From contig JBAOHQ010000004.1 of NCBI GenBank assembly GCA_037045185.1, positions 682,001-746,000 on the forward strand: DNA of 64,000 nt. Reading direction: 5' to 3'. Numbering within the stretch: the first letter of the stretch is position 1; every line of letters starts with the position of its first letter. Shown here piece after piece: positions 29,025-38,162 of the stretch. The notes beneath the pieces are model-generated. The model ran no database searches. It saw only the letters and a list, made by a program, of their open reading frames with translations, and was not told where the DNA came from. The stretch is from JAKOUY01 sp037045185. Its GTDB lineage: Bacteria > Actinomycetota > Acidimicrobiia > Acidimicrobiales > Ilumatobacteraceae. The position numbers and the translations under genes were made by a program.

Positions 29025-30454
29025 GCATCAGCCGACGGCGCACCGGCGGGCCGGAGTGGCAGGCGCAGGGTGAACACCGCCCCGCCCCGCCCGTCGGCGG
29101 CGTTCGCCGCCACGGCTGACCCGCCGTGCTCGGCGGCGATCCCGGCGACGATCGACAGGCCGAGCCCCGATCCCGCGCCGGCGCGGGCGGCATCGGCCTG
29201 CCAGAACCGGTCGAATGCATGGGCCACCGCGTCCTCGGACAGCCCAGCGCCGTGGTCCCTCACCGAGAGCACGGCGTCGTCTCCCTCGCTGCGCACGGTG
29301 ACCTCCACGGGTGTGCCCGGTGGCGTGTGCCGGCGGGCGTTGGCCATGACGTTGGCGATCGCCTGGCGGAGGTGATCGGTGACACCGTGCACGATCACCG
29401 GCTCGGGAGCGTCCAGCGACACGGGACGGCCGGGGTCGGCGGCGACGAAGTCGGTACAGGCATCGGCCGCCAGCACGGCCAGGTCGACCGCGCTGTGCTC
29501 GGCGGGCGCCGTGCGGTCCAGGCGGGCCAGCAGCAGCAGGTCGTCCACCAGCCGCTTCATCCGCAGCGACTCCTCCTCGATTCGCTGCATCAGCACGGAC
29601 TGGTCAACGGGTGAGCGGTCCGGGTCGAGTCGGGACAGCTCGGCGAAGCCGCGGATGGACGTCAGTGGGGTGCGCAGCTCGTGGGCCGCGTCGGCCAGGA
29701 ACTGGCGAAGGGTGTGCTCGGTCTCGTCACGTCTGCGGAATGCCTGCTCGAGGTCGCCCAGCATCGAGTTCAGCGCCTGGCCCAGCTGACCGACCTCGCT
29801 GCGCCCGTCGGCGGGCGCCACCCGCTGGCCGAGGTCACCGGCCGAGATCGACCGAGCCTGGGTGGCCATGTGCTCCAGCGGGCGCAGGCCGCGCCGCAGG
29901 ATGAGCCAGGCGCCAGCGGACAGCACCGCCAGCAGCGCGGCCCCGGCGACGGCCTCGATGATCACCAGCTCGCGCAGCGCCCGGTCCACGTCGGCCATCG
30001 GCACGGCCACCACCACGGTGTACCCAGCGGGCCGGCGGGTGGGCGTGGCCAGGATGCGCCACTCGACGTCGCCGGTGGTGGAGCCGACGGTGGTCGCCGC
30101 GTTGAGCGTGACCTCGGCGGGCAGGCTGGGCTTCGGGCCACCCTGTGCCGACGCCAGCGAGTAGACCGTTGTCCCCGTGGCGTCACGCAGCTCGGCGTAG
30201 GCGCCGCTGAGGCTGATGCGCGGCGGACCCTGGCGGCTCTCGGCGGTGTCCGGCTCGGGCTCACCGAGCCCAGCACCGGCGATGAGCTGGCCCTCGGCAT
30301 CGCGCCCGAGGGTCCGCAGGCGATCGTCCAGCGTGGCCCGCTCGCTGGCCGAGTACCGGGCGTAGGCGCCGAGCCCGAACGCGCCGAGGCCGATGAGCAG
30401 CAGCAGCCCAAGGGCCAGCACCAACCGGGCACGAAGGCTCATACGAGTTGCCAT
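29015..30454 (-). CDS. Sensor histidine kinase with HAMP domain
   Basis: Membrane two-component sensor of 479 residues from the ATG at 30454 (an ATG at 30442 is also possible). It has TM helix 1 at about 10-31, an extracytoplasmic domain at about 32-160, TM helix 2 at about 163-186, a HAMP domain to about 240, the phospho-acceptor His258 in ADAAHELRTPLTS, and an HATPase domain with N box NVMANARRH, G1 VRDHGAGLS and G2 GSGLGLSI. It diverges from the response regulator at 30558, a less common layout than co-transcription. The neighbouring ApbE module suggests a redox or envelope signal. Confidence 0.93.
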   Translation of the reverse strand: MATRMSLRARLVLALGLLLLIGLGAFGLGAYARYSASERATLDDRLRTLGRDAEGQLIAGAGLGEPEPDTAESRQGPPRISLSGAYAELRDATGTTVYSLASAQGGPKPSLPAEVTLNAATTVGSTTGDVEWRILATPTRRPAGYTVVVAVPMADVDRALRELVIIEAVAGAALLAVLSAGAWLILRRGLRPLEHMATQARSISAGDLGQRVAPADGRSEVGQLGQALNSMLGDLEQAFRRRDETEHTLRQFLADAAHELRTPLTSIRGFAELSRLDPDRSPVDQSVLMQRIEEESLRMKRLVDDLLLLARLDRTAPAEHSAVDLAVLAADACTDFVAADPGRPVSLDAPEPVIVHGVTDHLRQAIANVMANARRHTPPGTPVEVTVRSEGDDAVLSVRDHGAGLSEDAVAHAFDRFWQADAARAGAGSGLGLSIVAGIAAEHGGSAVAANAADGRGGAVFTLRLPLRPAGAPSADAMV

Positions 30455-30557
30455 TGTGGTCGATGATCGACGTCGCGGCTCCGGCGAGGATGTGAGCAAC
30501 CTGGGAGGCGCCTGGGAACCGGGGCGCCACGGCGGTGGACCGGTAACGTCGGCGCGT

Positions 30558-31270
30558 ATGGCCGCAGCCCCCCAGCCCGTCGTGCTGGCCGTCGACGACG
30601 AGGAGCACATCACCGAGCTGATCGCCATGGCGCTGGGCTTCAACGGCTTCGAGGTCCAGCGTGTCGGCAGCGGGCGGGCCGCGCTCGGCCGCGGTGGATG
30701 CCCGCCGCCCGGACCTCATCCTGCTCGACGTGATGCTGCCCGACCTCGACGGCTTCGAGGTCGCCCGCCGGTTGCAGGCCGCCACCAGCGCGACGTCGCG
30801 CATCCCGATCATCTTCCTCACCGCCCGCGACGCCACCGCCGACAAGGTGGAGGGCCTGCGCCTCGGAGTGGATGATTACGTGACCAAGCCGTTCTCGATC
30901 GAGGAGCTGATCGAGCGGGTGAAAGCGGTCCTGCGCCGCACCGGCGGGGCCGGACCGGCGGGCGCCCGGCTGACCTTCGCATGACCTCGAACTCGACGAG
31001 GACACCCGCGATGTGTGGCGCGCCGGGCGGCTGATCGAGCTGACGCCCACCGAGTACAAGCTGCTGCACTACCTGATGGCCAACCCGCGCCGCGTCCTGA
31101 CCCGAGAGCAGATCCTCGAAGCCGTGTGGGACTACACCTTCGCTGGGAATGCCAGCGTGCTGGAGACCTACATCAGCTACCTGCGCCACAAGGTGGACAC
31201 GGTGGAGCCGCCGCTCATCCACACGGTGCGCGGCGTGGGCTACAGCCTGCGCCTGCCCGCAGGGTTCTAG
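30558..31270 (+). CDS. OmpR/PhoB-type response regulator, broken by two frameshifts
   Basis: Receiver plus winged-helix DNA-binding regulator of about 236 residues spread over three frames. Frame A starts at the ATG at 30558 (VVLAVDDEEHITELIAMALG). An extra base at about 30687 leads to frame B with the phosphorylation site DLILLDVMLPDLDGFEVARR and VTKPFS. An extra base at about 30982 leads to frame C with LTPTEYKLLHYLMANPRRVL and HTVRGVGYSLR. Both breaks are repaired by removing one base. All key residues are present, so it is probably functional in the living cell. It is the partner of the divergent kinase. Confidence 0.85.
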
Positions 31271-31398
31271 AGAGGACGTGGCCACAACTCCCGGTGAACC
31301 CTGCGGGCGTTCTCAGCGTTCTCCCAGCGTCGGCGACCACCATCGAGGTCACAGCACGCACCCCGAATCCACCGGGTGCCACACAGGGAGCCACCACC

Positions 31399-31801
31399 AT
31401 GAACGCAACGACGATCCCCACCACGCCGGCCGCCCGCAAGCGCCGCCCCCACCCGGCCCGCCGGGCCAGGCGCGTCAGCGGCGCGCTCGGCGCTGGCCGG
31501 CGCCACGCTGATGACCGCCTGCATGGCCGGCAACGCCGCCGATCAGGCCGCCACGAGCACCGCGGCAACCCAGGCCCCGGCGTCAGCCAGCGCAGCTGCG
31601 GCCACCAGCGCGACCGGCGCGACCACGGCGTCGACTACGGCGTCGGCAGCCGCCGCGTCCACCACCGCGTCCACCACCTCGTCGAGCACCTCGTCGAGCA
31701 CCTCGTCGAGCACCTCGTCGAGCACCTCGTCGAGCACCTCGACGACCGCCGCTGCCGCCCAGCCGGCGGCGCAGGCCAGCACGTCCAGCCATGGCAGCTG
31801 A
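31399..31801 (+). CDS. Ser/Thr/Ala-rich lipoprotein, one frameshift
   Basis: Small exported protein of about 133 residues once one extra base at about 31488-31491 is removed. The N-terminus is MNATTIPTTPAARKRRPHPA, then an Arg-rich stretch, a hydrophobic segment GALALAGATLMTAC and a lipobox-like MTAC. The remainder is low-complexity Ala, Ser and Thr, including TSSS repeats. It stands where FMN-binding flavoproteins are often found beside ApbE genes, but no FMN-binding domain is visible; only the short SATGATTAS resembles a flavinylation-type SGAT motif. Its stop lies inside the apbE start region. Confidence 0.55.
31676..31735 (+). repeat. 12-base tandem repeat inside the lipoprotein gene
   Basis: The unit ACCTCGTCGAGC occurs five times in perfect tandem, encoding repeated Thr-Ser-Ser-Ser. 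Such a repeat can change copy number by slippage without shifting the frame, giving a linker of variable length. Confidence 0.85.
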
Positions 31802-32795
31802 CCGAGGTCATCACGAACGGCGGTTCCGGGCGATGGGCTCGGACGTCCACCTCATCGTGGTCGGCGGGCACGAGGCGCTGATCGACCGGGCCGAGCGCCG
31901 CATCCACGACCTGGAGCAGCGGTGGAGCCGGTTCCTGGGCACCAGCGAGATCAGCCGGATCAACGCCGCCTCCGGCCAGTGGGTGACGGTGTCCGCCGAC
32001 ACGGTCCTGCTGATCGAGCGGGCCATCGAGGCCTGGCGCGTGACCGGTGGCGGGTTCGACCCCACCGTGCTGGAGGCGGTCGTCGCCGCCGGGTACGACC
32101 GCAGCTTCGACGAACTCGCCGCGGATCGGCCCGCCACCGCCTCCCCGCCGGTCTGGCACGTCGGCCTCGTCGGCCCCACCGACATCGACCTGGACGGTCT
32201 CGCCGTCCGCCTGCCCGCCGGCTGCGGGTTCGACCCCGGTGGGATCGGCAAGGGACTGTGCGCCGACCTCGTCGTCACGGAGCTGCTCGGCGGCGGCGCC
32301 GCCGGTGCCTGCGTGAACATGGGCGGTGACGTCCGCGTCGCCGGCATCGCACCGGGCGGGAGCACCTGGACGATCGCGATCGAGCATCCGCACTCACCCG
32401 AGCCCATCGCCATGGTGGGTCTGGCGGCCGGCGCGGTGGCCACGTCCACCACACTGCGCCGGACCTGGAGCGTGGGCGGCCAGCGCCGTCACCACCTCAT
32501 CGATCCCTCCACCGGCCAGCCCAGTGACAGCGATCTGGATCTGGCCACCGTCGTGGCCGGCGAGGCCTGGACCGCAGAGGTCCTGGCCAAGGCGCTGGTG
32601 CTGCGCGGCAGCCAGCGGGCCTTCGACGTCGTCGACCCGGCCGTGGCAGCCGGACTCACCGTCGACGGCGGCGGGACGGTGCGGACCACGCCGGGGTTCT
32701 CGGCATACGCGGGCGGCATCGAGGTCTGCGGCATGATGGCACTCGATTCGGGCGTCGATCCGCTCGGCCCGGACCTGGCGGACATCGACGACTGA
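31791..32795 (+). CDS. apbE: FAD:protein FMN transferase (ApbE)
   Basis: Transfers FMN from FAD to a Thr/Ser of exported flavoproteins. The 334-residue protein has RRFRAMGSDVHLIV, RWSRFLGTSEISRIN, FDPGGIGKGLCAD, CVNMGGDVRV and HHLIDPSTGQP, the expected ApbE motif order. No clear signal peptide is seen, although ApbE often acts outside the membrane, so location is uncertain. It overlaps the end of the lipoprotein gene and is followed 20 bases later by a ferric-reductase-like membrane protein. Confidence 0.93.
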   Translation: MAADRGHHERRFRAMGSDVHLIVVGGHEALIDRAERRIHDLEQRWSRFLGTSEISRINAASGQWVTVSADTVLLIERAIEAWRVTGGGFDPTVLEAVVAAGYDRSFDELAADRPATASPPVWHVGLVGPTDIDLDGLAVRLPAGCGFDPGGIGKGLCADLVVTELLGGGAAGACVNMGGDVRVAGIAPGGSTWTIAIEHPHSPEPIAMVGLAAGAVATSTTLRRTWSVGGQRRHHLIDPSTGQPSDSDLDLATVVAGEAWTAEVLAKALVLRGSQRAFDVVDPAVAAGLTVDGGGTVRTTPGFSAYAGGIEVCGMMALDSGVDPLGPDLADIDD

Positions 32796-32815
32796 TCGAG
32801 ATCACGGAGCCCCGA

Positions 32816-33376
32816 ATGAACGACACCACGTGGTGGTACATCGCCCGGTCCGCCGGCATCGTCGGCTGGGCCCTGCTGGCGGGCAGCGTCCTGTGGGGCC
32901 TGGCGCTGTCCACCAAGGTCCTGCGCGGCAAGCCGCGACCGAACTGGATCCTCGACCTGCACCGGTTCCTCGGTGGGCTGGCGGTGGTCTTCACCGTGGT
33001 CCACGTCCTGGCGTTGATGATCCACCAGTACATGCGCTTCAGCATCACCGAGGTCCTCGTGCCATGGGTGAGCACGTACAAGCCCTCGGCCGTGGCCTGG
33101 GGGGTGGTCGGGTTCTACCTCCTGGCGGCCGTGGAGATCACTTCGCTGCTACGGCGGCGAATGTCCAAACGGGCCTGGAAGCTGGTGCACTACCTCAGCT
33201 TCCCGCTGTTCGCCCTGGCCAGCCTGCACGGCCTGCAGGCCGGGTCGGATCGCACCGCCCGCCCGTTCGTCGTGGCCAACATCGTCGTCATCGTGCTGGT
33301 CGCCACGCTCACGGCGATGCGCCTGCAGCGTGCCGAGCACCACGACCTGATGGTCTCCCCACCTGCACCACGCTGA
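32816..33376 (+). CDS. Ferric-reductase-like (YedZ/cytochrome b) transmembrane protein
   Basis: Membrane protein of 186 residues with about five helices (near residues 9-30, 47-70, 90-112, 125-142 and 150-168). His residues that could ligate heme lie in LDLHRFLGG, VVHVLALMIH, KLVHYLSFP and SLHGLQAG. The family moves electrons across the membrane to heme or flavin partners. Following apbE, it likely supplies electrons to a flavinylated exported protein, but that protein is not obvious in this locus. Confidence 0.87.
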   Translation: MNDTTWWYIARSAGIVGWALLAGSVLWGLALSTKVLRGKPRPNWILDLHRFLGGLAVVFTVVHVLALMIHQYMRFSITEVLVPWVSTYKPSAVAWGVVGFYLLAAVEITSLLRRRMSKRAWKLVHYLSFPLFALASLHGLQAGSDRTARPFVVANIVVIVLVATLTAMRLQRAEHHDLMVSPPAPR

Positions 33377-33379
33377 TGT

Positions 33380-33624
33380 GCGCGGCCCATGCGGGTCGGC
33401 GGGTGGCGTGCCTGGGGTTGCCTGGGGTTGCTTGGGCACGAAACCCTCGGATATGTGAAGTTGGCGCGCCCATGCGGGTCGGCGGGTGGCGTGCCGGGGT
33501 TGCTTGGAGCGAAACCCTCGGATATGTGAAGTTGGCGCGCCCATGCGGGTCGGCGGGTGGCGTGCCAGGGGTTGCTTGGGCGCGAAACCCTCGGATATGT
33601 GAAGTTGGCGCGCCCATGCGGGTC
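33380..33624. repeat. Tandem repeat block, period 71-83 bases
   Basis: Three full units and a fourth partial unit lie between convergent genes. Each starts near CATGCGGGTCGGCGGGTGGC (33388, 33471, 33542; partial at 33615) and contains GAAACCCTCGGATATGTGAA. The first unit is longer because CCTGGGGTTG is itself doubled. Units are nearly identical, which implies recent expansion. No open frame explains the block. It is the only long non-coding repeat in the window. Confidence 0.9.
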
Positions 33625-33626
33625 GC

Positions 33627-34310
33627 TCAGCGCCAGCCGGTGATGGCGTCGAGCATCGACGCCATCAGCTCTTCGGCCCCGGTGACGTCGAGGGCGCTTC
33701 GGGCGATGCGGTTGATCGGGCTGGGCAGCGGCATCGCCGGGATCTCCCGACCGACGCCCTCGAACTCACGCCAGGCGTCGGTGGCGAAGGGATCGGGTGG
33801 CGGTGCCGGCACCGAAGTCGGGCGAGGCGGCACCAGACCCGACCGTCCCGGTCTGGGGCACCGGCCCTCGCCGCAGCGCCACGCCAGCATCAGCTCCGGT
33901 CGGCCGGCGACCTCGTCGGCCAGGCACAGCAGGGCGGCGACGGCGTGCTTGCACGGGTCGTCCCAATCCGGGCAGGAGCAGCTCATCATCAGCTCGCCGC
34001 CGTCGGGCACGAGCCGGTTCATGTCGCTGCGGTAGGCCGTGGGATCACTGGTGTCGGCGGGAGCGGCCACGGTGGGCACGGCGATGACCACGTGATACGG
34101 CTCCGGCCGGCTGCCCATGACCACGGCCTCGACCACGCCGGAGCTGATGTCCAGACGGGCGACGGCACGCTCGGCCACGTAGGCCTTGCCCCGGCGGAAT
34201 CGTGGAGGATCGGCCAGCCCGGCCACGGCAACGCTGAGCAGGGTGCCGGCCAGCTTGCCGACGGGGTGGGCCTCGCGGCGGAACGCACCGGGGATGACGA
34301 TCACGCTCAT
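33627..34310 (-). CDS. SWIM zinc-finger protein
   Basis: A 227-residue protein with a SWIM zinc motif CSCPDWDDPCKHAVAALLCL (CxCx-n-CxH) near residue 110. The N-terminus shows RFRRGKAYVAERAV, typical of proteins paired with SNF2 ATPases. The ATG at 34310 overlaps the stop of the SNF2 gene (ATGA), so the two are made together and probably act together on DNA or stalled RNA polymerase. A Pro-rich stretch follows the zinc motif. Confidence 0.9.
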   Translation of the reverse strand: MSVIVIPGAFRREAHPVGKLAGTLLSVAVAGLADPPRFRRGKAYVAERAVARLDISSGVVEAVVMGSRPEPYHVVIAVPTVAAPADTSDPTAYRSDMNRLVPDGGELMMSCSCPDWDDPCKHAVAALLCLADEVAGRPELMLAWRCGEGRCPRPGRSGLVPPRPTSVPAPPPDPFATDAWREFEGVGREIPAMPLPSPINRIARSALDVTGAEELMASMLDAITGWR

Positions 34311-37231
34311 CGCTGCAACGCCACCAAGTCACGGAGTTCGTCGGTGCTCAGCTCGCTCAGCCAGGCCTCGCCGGTGCTGCCCACCACTGCGTCGGCCAAG
34401 CCGCGCTTGTCGGTGATCAACGCGTCGATCTTCTCCTCCACGGTCCCCTGGCAGACCAGCTTGTGGACGAAGACGGCCTGGCGCTGGCCGATCCGCCAGG
34501 CCCGGTCGGTGGCCTGATCCTCGACCGCCGGATTCCACCACCGGTCGTAGTGCACGACACGCGACGCGGCCGTGAGGTTCAGCCCGGTGCCCCCGGCCTT
34601 CAGCGACACCAGCAGCAGCGGCGCCGCCCGGCCGGCCTGGAACTGATCCACCATCCGGTCGCGCTGGCCCTTGACCACGCCACCGTGCAGGAACGGCACC
34701 TGCAGCGAGGTGGTCTCGGCCAGATGGCGCTGCAGCAGGAGCCCCATCTCCCGGAACTGGGTGAAGACCAGGGCCTGCTCGCCGGCGTCCAGTAGTCCGG
34801 CCACCAGCTCATCGAAGCGGTTGAGCTTGCCGCTGCGCCCGGCGAGTCGTGACCCGTCTCCCAGGGCGTGTGCCGGATGGTTGCAGATCTGCTTCAGGCG
34901 TGTCAGCGCGGCCAGCACGATGCCCCGCCGTTTCATGCCCTTCTCCTGCAGCGCATCGTGGAGGAGCTGGTCGACGACCTGCTGGTAGAGGTGGGCCTGC
35001 TCGTGGGTCAGCGTGGCCCAGGCGACCTGCTCGATCTTGTCCGGCAGGTCGGGCACCAGCGTGCGGTCGGCCTTGGTGCGCCGGAGCAGGAACGGTGAGG
35101 TGAGCTGACGCAGCCGCCCGGCGGCCTCGGCGTCGCGGCTCTTCTCGATGGGTGTGGCGTACCGCCGGCGGAAGTCGGCCGCGCCGCCCAGCAGTCCTGG
35201 CGTCACCGTGTGCATGATGGACCACAGCTCGCTGAGCCGGTTCTCCACGGGCGTGCCGGTGAGCGCGATGCGCTGGCCGGCCTGCAGCTTGCGCACGGCG
35301 CGCGCCGTGTGGGTGTCGGCGTTCTTGATCGCCTGGGCCTCGTCCAACACGACGGTGACCCAGCGGTGGTCCGCCAGATGGGCGATGTCCCGAGTGGCGA
35401 TCTGGTACGTCGTGACGACGAGGTCGTGCTCACCCACCGCCTCGGCCAGGGTGTCGGCGCCGTGGCGGCCACCTCCGTGGTGGACCATGACGCGCAGGTC
35501 GGGGGCGAAGCGGGCGGCCTCGGACTGCCAGTTGCGGACCACACTGAGCGGGCAGATCACCAGGTGCGGCCCGGGGGTGCCGGCCAAATGGGCCAGCGTG
35601 GTGGGTGTCTTCCCGAGGCCCATGTCGTCTGCCAGGCACCCACCCAGGCCGAGGCGCTGGAGGAACTGCAGCCACCCGAGGCCACGGCGCTGGTACGGGC
35701 GCAGCGTGGCGCGGAAGCCGTCGGGCACGGTGCCCTCGCCGATGGTCTCGTCGGGGAGCCCGGCCAGCAGGTCACCCACCCACCCGGAGGCGTCGATCAC
35801 CGGGGCCTCGGTGGCCTCGCCGGCCGACTCCAGCTCCGCCGACAGCTCGGCAGCGAGGGTCATCAGTTGCAGGGCGGTGAGCTCGTGGTGGGTGGCGCGG
35901 TGCTGCTCCAGCGCGGCCAGCGCTCGCTGGGCGTCACGCCGGTCGACCTGCACCCAGCGCCCGCCGACCTGCAGCAGTGTGGCCCCGCCGGCGGCGATGC
36001 GCGCCAGCGCCGTCTCGTCGGCCGGTTCACCGTCGACGGTGGCCTGCCAGCTGACGATGGCCTGGGCGTTGAACCGCCCGCTGCCCTCGCCCTTGGGCTG
36101 GGCCGTTGCCCGGTGTGCCGGACGCTTGCGGGCCAGCCCTTGGGGCACCACCAGCGACACCCCGGAGCGGGCCAGTGCTTCGGTGGCCGACAGCACGGCG
36201 GCGGCCCCGTCGAGGTCCACCGTGGCGGCCTCGCTCACCAGCCACGACCCAAGCGCGGGAATCGCCGCGCGGACGGCCTCCTCGGCGTCGGCGAGTTGCC
36301 GCTCGACGCCATCGAGGAACTTACGCTCACCGGCCACGGCCAGGGCGGCGTCGTTGCCTGCCCGAACGTCGCCAGCGGTGCACCACCGGCTGCGGTCGTC
36401 GCTGTTGACGACCTCCAGCGTCAGCGGCCAGCGGGCCTCGTCGGCATCGTCAACGCCGACCGCCGGACCGTCGCCCCCGTCAACCCCGGTACCGGCGGCG
36501 CCGCCGAGGTCGCCGGCATCGACGGCGGGCAGGGCCAGGCGCAGCCGGGCTGACAGCACTGGGACACCCTCGGCGCGCTGGCGCACCTGGTGCAGCGCCA
36601 CGGCGATCTCCACCAGCTCGTCCTCGTAGTCACGGTGGGCCACGAACTGGGCGTCGTACGAGCTGAGGGCATGGGCCACGAGGCGCAGGGCACGGTCCCG
36701 GCCGCGGGCCAGGTGCACCGGGCGGTAGCGCAGCGTGGTGAGCGCGGCGCGGGCCAGGGCATCGGCAAGGGTGCCGAGCACGTCGGCGGGATTGACCGGG
36801 CCCATCGCCGCCACCACGGGCGGCATGGCGGTGAACAGCGCCAGGGCCTCGTCCACGTCGGCCCCGATCAGTTGCCAGCGCGCCACCCACACGTTCTGGC
36901 GCGGGTTGGACACCGCCGGCACCACTCGCCCGGCGCGCACCAGCGTGGCCGCGTAGCGGTGCATGGCGACGAACCAGGCCAGCGACGGGCTCGGCTCACC
37001 GTCGAAGGTGTGGTGCTGGCCCAGCACGGCCAGGCTCTCGGGGAGCAGTCGCTGGGCGATCACCTCCACCGTGCCATGGGGCAGGGTGGCCTTGACCACC
37101 CGCACCCCGCTGGTGGCCACCCCGACGGCGCCACCGCGCAGGGCCCCGACGGCGCGCTGGTGGGGGCGCCAGGCCAGCGCTTCGCCGTCGAGCCAGCTGA
37201 GCTGCAGGCTGGGGGCGGTGGGGGGTGGCAC
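34307..37231 (-). CDS. SNF2-family DEAD/DEAH-box ATPase (helicase-like)
   Basis: DNA translocase of 974 residues with a GTG start. The N-terminal half is the SNF2-associated bacterial domain. The motor follows from about residue 500, with motif I DDMGLGKTPTT, motif II LDEAQAIKN, motif III ALTGTPVENR, and the helicase C-terminal lobe with LVFTQFREMG, LVSLKAGGTGLNLTAA and DRAWRIGQ. All motor motifs are intact. It is coupled to the SWIM gene, a widespread actinobacterial pair of uncertain role, possibly transcription-linked repair. Confidence 0.93.
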   Translation of the reverse strand: MPPPTAPSLQLSWLDGEALAWRPHQRAVGALRGGAVGVATSGVRVVKATLPHGTVEVIAQRLLPESLAVLGQHHTFDGEPSPSLAWFVAMHRYAATLVRAGRVVPAVSNPRQNVWVARWQLIGADVDEALALFTAMPPVVAAMGPVNPADVLGTLADALARAALTTLRYRPVHLARGRDRALRLVAHALSSYDAQFVAHRDYEDELVEIAVALHQVRQRAEGVPVLSARLRLALPAVDAGDLGGAAGTGVDGGDGPAVGVDDADEARWPLTLEVVNSDDRSRWCTAGDVRAGNDAALAVAGERKFLDGVERQLADAEEAVRAAIPALGSWLVSEAATVDLDGAAAVLSATEALARSGVSLVVPQGLARKRPAHRATAQPKGEGSGRFNAQAIVSWQATVDGEPADETALARIAAGGATLLQVGGRWVQVDRRDAQRALAALEQHRATHHELTALQLMTLAAELSAELESAGEATEAPVIDASGWVGDLLAGLPDETIGEGTVPDGFRATLRPYQRRGLGWLQFLQRLGLGGCLADDMGLGKTPTTLAHLAGTPGPHLVICPLSVVRNWQSEAARFAPDLRVMVHHGGGRHGADTLAEAVGEHDLVVTTYQIATRDIAHLADHRWVTVVLDEAQAIKNADTHTARAVRKLQAGQRIALTGTPVENRLSELWSIMHTVTPGLLGGAADFRRRYATPIEKSRDAEAAGRLRQLTSPFLLRRTKADRTLVPDLPDKIEQVAWATLTHEQAHLYQQVVDQLLHDALQEKGMKRRGIVLAALTRLKQICNHPAHALGDGSRLAGRSGKLNRFDELVAGLLDAGEQALVFTQFREMGLLLQRHLAETTSLQVPFLHGGVVKGQRDRMVDQFQAGRAAPLLLVSLKAGGTGLNLTAASRVVHYDRWWNPAVEDQATDRAWRIGQRQAVFVHKLVCQGTVEEKIDALITDKRGLADAVVGSTGEAWLSELSTDELRDLVALQR

Positions 37232-37273
37232 CCCGTGCAGTGTACGGAAGGGGTGCGCGACGATGAGTCCGGG

Positions 37274-38161
37274 TCAGCCGGCGAACGGCCCCTTGCCGAA
37301 CTGCTCGCGCACCGGCACCATCGTCGGGTTGATCAGCGAGCGTCGCTGCCAGTTGGCGCCGTCCACCACCAGCGTGTGCCCGCTGATGAAGGCGGCGTAG
37401 GGCGAGGCCAGGAACGTGGCCGCCCACCCCAGCTCACGCGGCCGCCCGGCACGCATCGCCGGCTGGGCCCGCTCCTTGTCGTTGCTGCGCTTCACGTTCT
37501 CCTGGATGTCGGCGGTCATGTCCTCGTGGGGGAACAGCCCCGGCACCAGGCCGTTGACCCGGATCCCGTACGGCCCCCACTCCACCGCCAGCGTCTCCAC
37601 CATGTTCTTCACCCCGGCCTTGGCCGCGGCGCTGTGGGCGAAGCCCGGACCGCCCGTCCAGGCGTAGGACGCGCCGACGTTGACGATCGAGCCCGGCGTT
37701 CCGGCCGCCAGGTGACGCCTGCCGAACTCTCTGGCGCAGAAGAACGTGCCGTTCAAGGTGATGTCCACCACGGTGCGCCAGGCGTTCGGTGACATGTCCT
37801 CGGCGGTGACCGGGAAGTTCGCCGCGGCGTTGTTGATCAGCACCCCGGGGAGCCCGAAGCGCTCGGCGGCGGCGTCGAAGGCTGCGCCGATCTGCTCCGG
37901 ATCGCGGATGTCGCAGGTCACCGTGAGCAGCCCGCCTGCTGCGTCGCCAAGGGCGTCGCGGGCGGCGGCCAGGTGCTCGTCCTTGCGGCTGGCGACCACC
38001 AGGGCGGCGCCCAGGCGGGCGAACTCGGTGGCGATCGCCTTGCCGAGCCCGGTTCCCCCGCCGGTGACGAAGACCGTTTCGCCCTGGAAGGTCCCCGCCG
38101 GCAGTGCCGACGCCCCCGACGGTGGCGGCTCGGGCAGTCCGGGATAGGTGTGCTCGGTCAC
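37274..38161 (-). CDS. SDR-type 2,4-dienoyl-CoA reductase
   Basis: NADPH-dependent reductase of 295 residues for beta-oxidation of unsaturated fatty acids. It has the cofactor motif TGGGTGLGKAIA, INNAAANFPV and SPNAWRTVVDITLNGTFF, closely resembling mitochondrial DECR. Instead of YxxxK the catalytic layout is Tyr in GASYAWTGG, Ser eleven residues later and Lys fifteen later (HSAAAKAGV), exactly the DECR spacing. The GTG start follows the enoyl-CoA hydratase stop by one base, so the two beta-oxidation genes form an operon. Confidence 0.88.
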   Translation of the reverse strand: MTEHTYPGLPEPPPSGASALPAGTFQGETVFVTGGGTGLGKAIATEFARLGAALVVASRKDEHLAAARDALGDAAGGLLTVTCDIRDPEQIGAAFDAAAERFGLPGVLINNAAANFPVTAEDMSPNAWRTVVDITLNGTFFCAREFGRRHLAAGTPGSIVNVGASYAWTGGPGFAHSAAAKAGVKNMVETLAVEWGPYGIRVNGLVPGLFPHEDMTADIQENVKRSNDKERAQPAMRAGRPRELGWAATFLASPYAAFISGHTLVVDGANWQRRSLINPTMVPVREQFGKGPFAG

Positions 38162-38162
38162 C

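Noticed and set aside
31676..31735. Minus-strand leucine/valine/glutamate repeat protein in this region
   Set aside because: It is only the reverse reading of the 12-base TSSS-encoding repeat.
33380..33624. CRISPR array
   Set aside because: The units are directly adjacent without unique spacers, period 71-83 bases, and no cas genes are nearby.
37274..38161. SDR lacking the catalytic Tyr
   Set aside because: YxxxK is absent, but Tyr, Ser and Lys match the dienoyl-CoA reductase spacing, so the site is intact.
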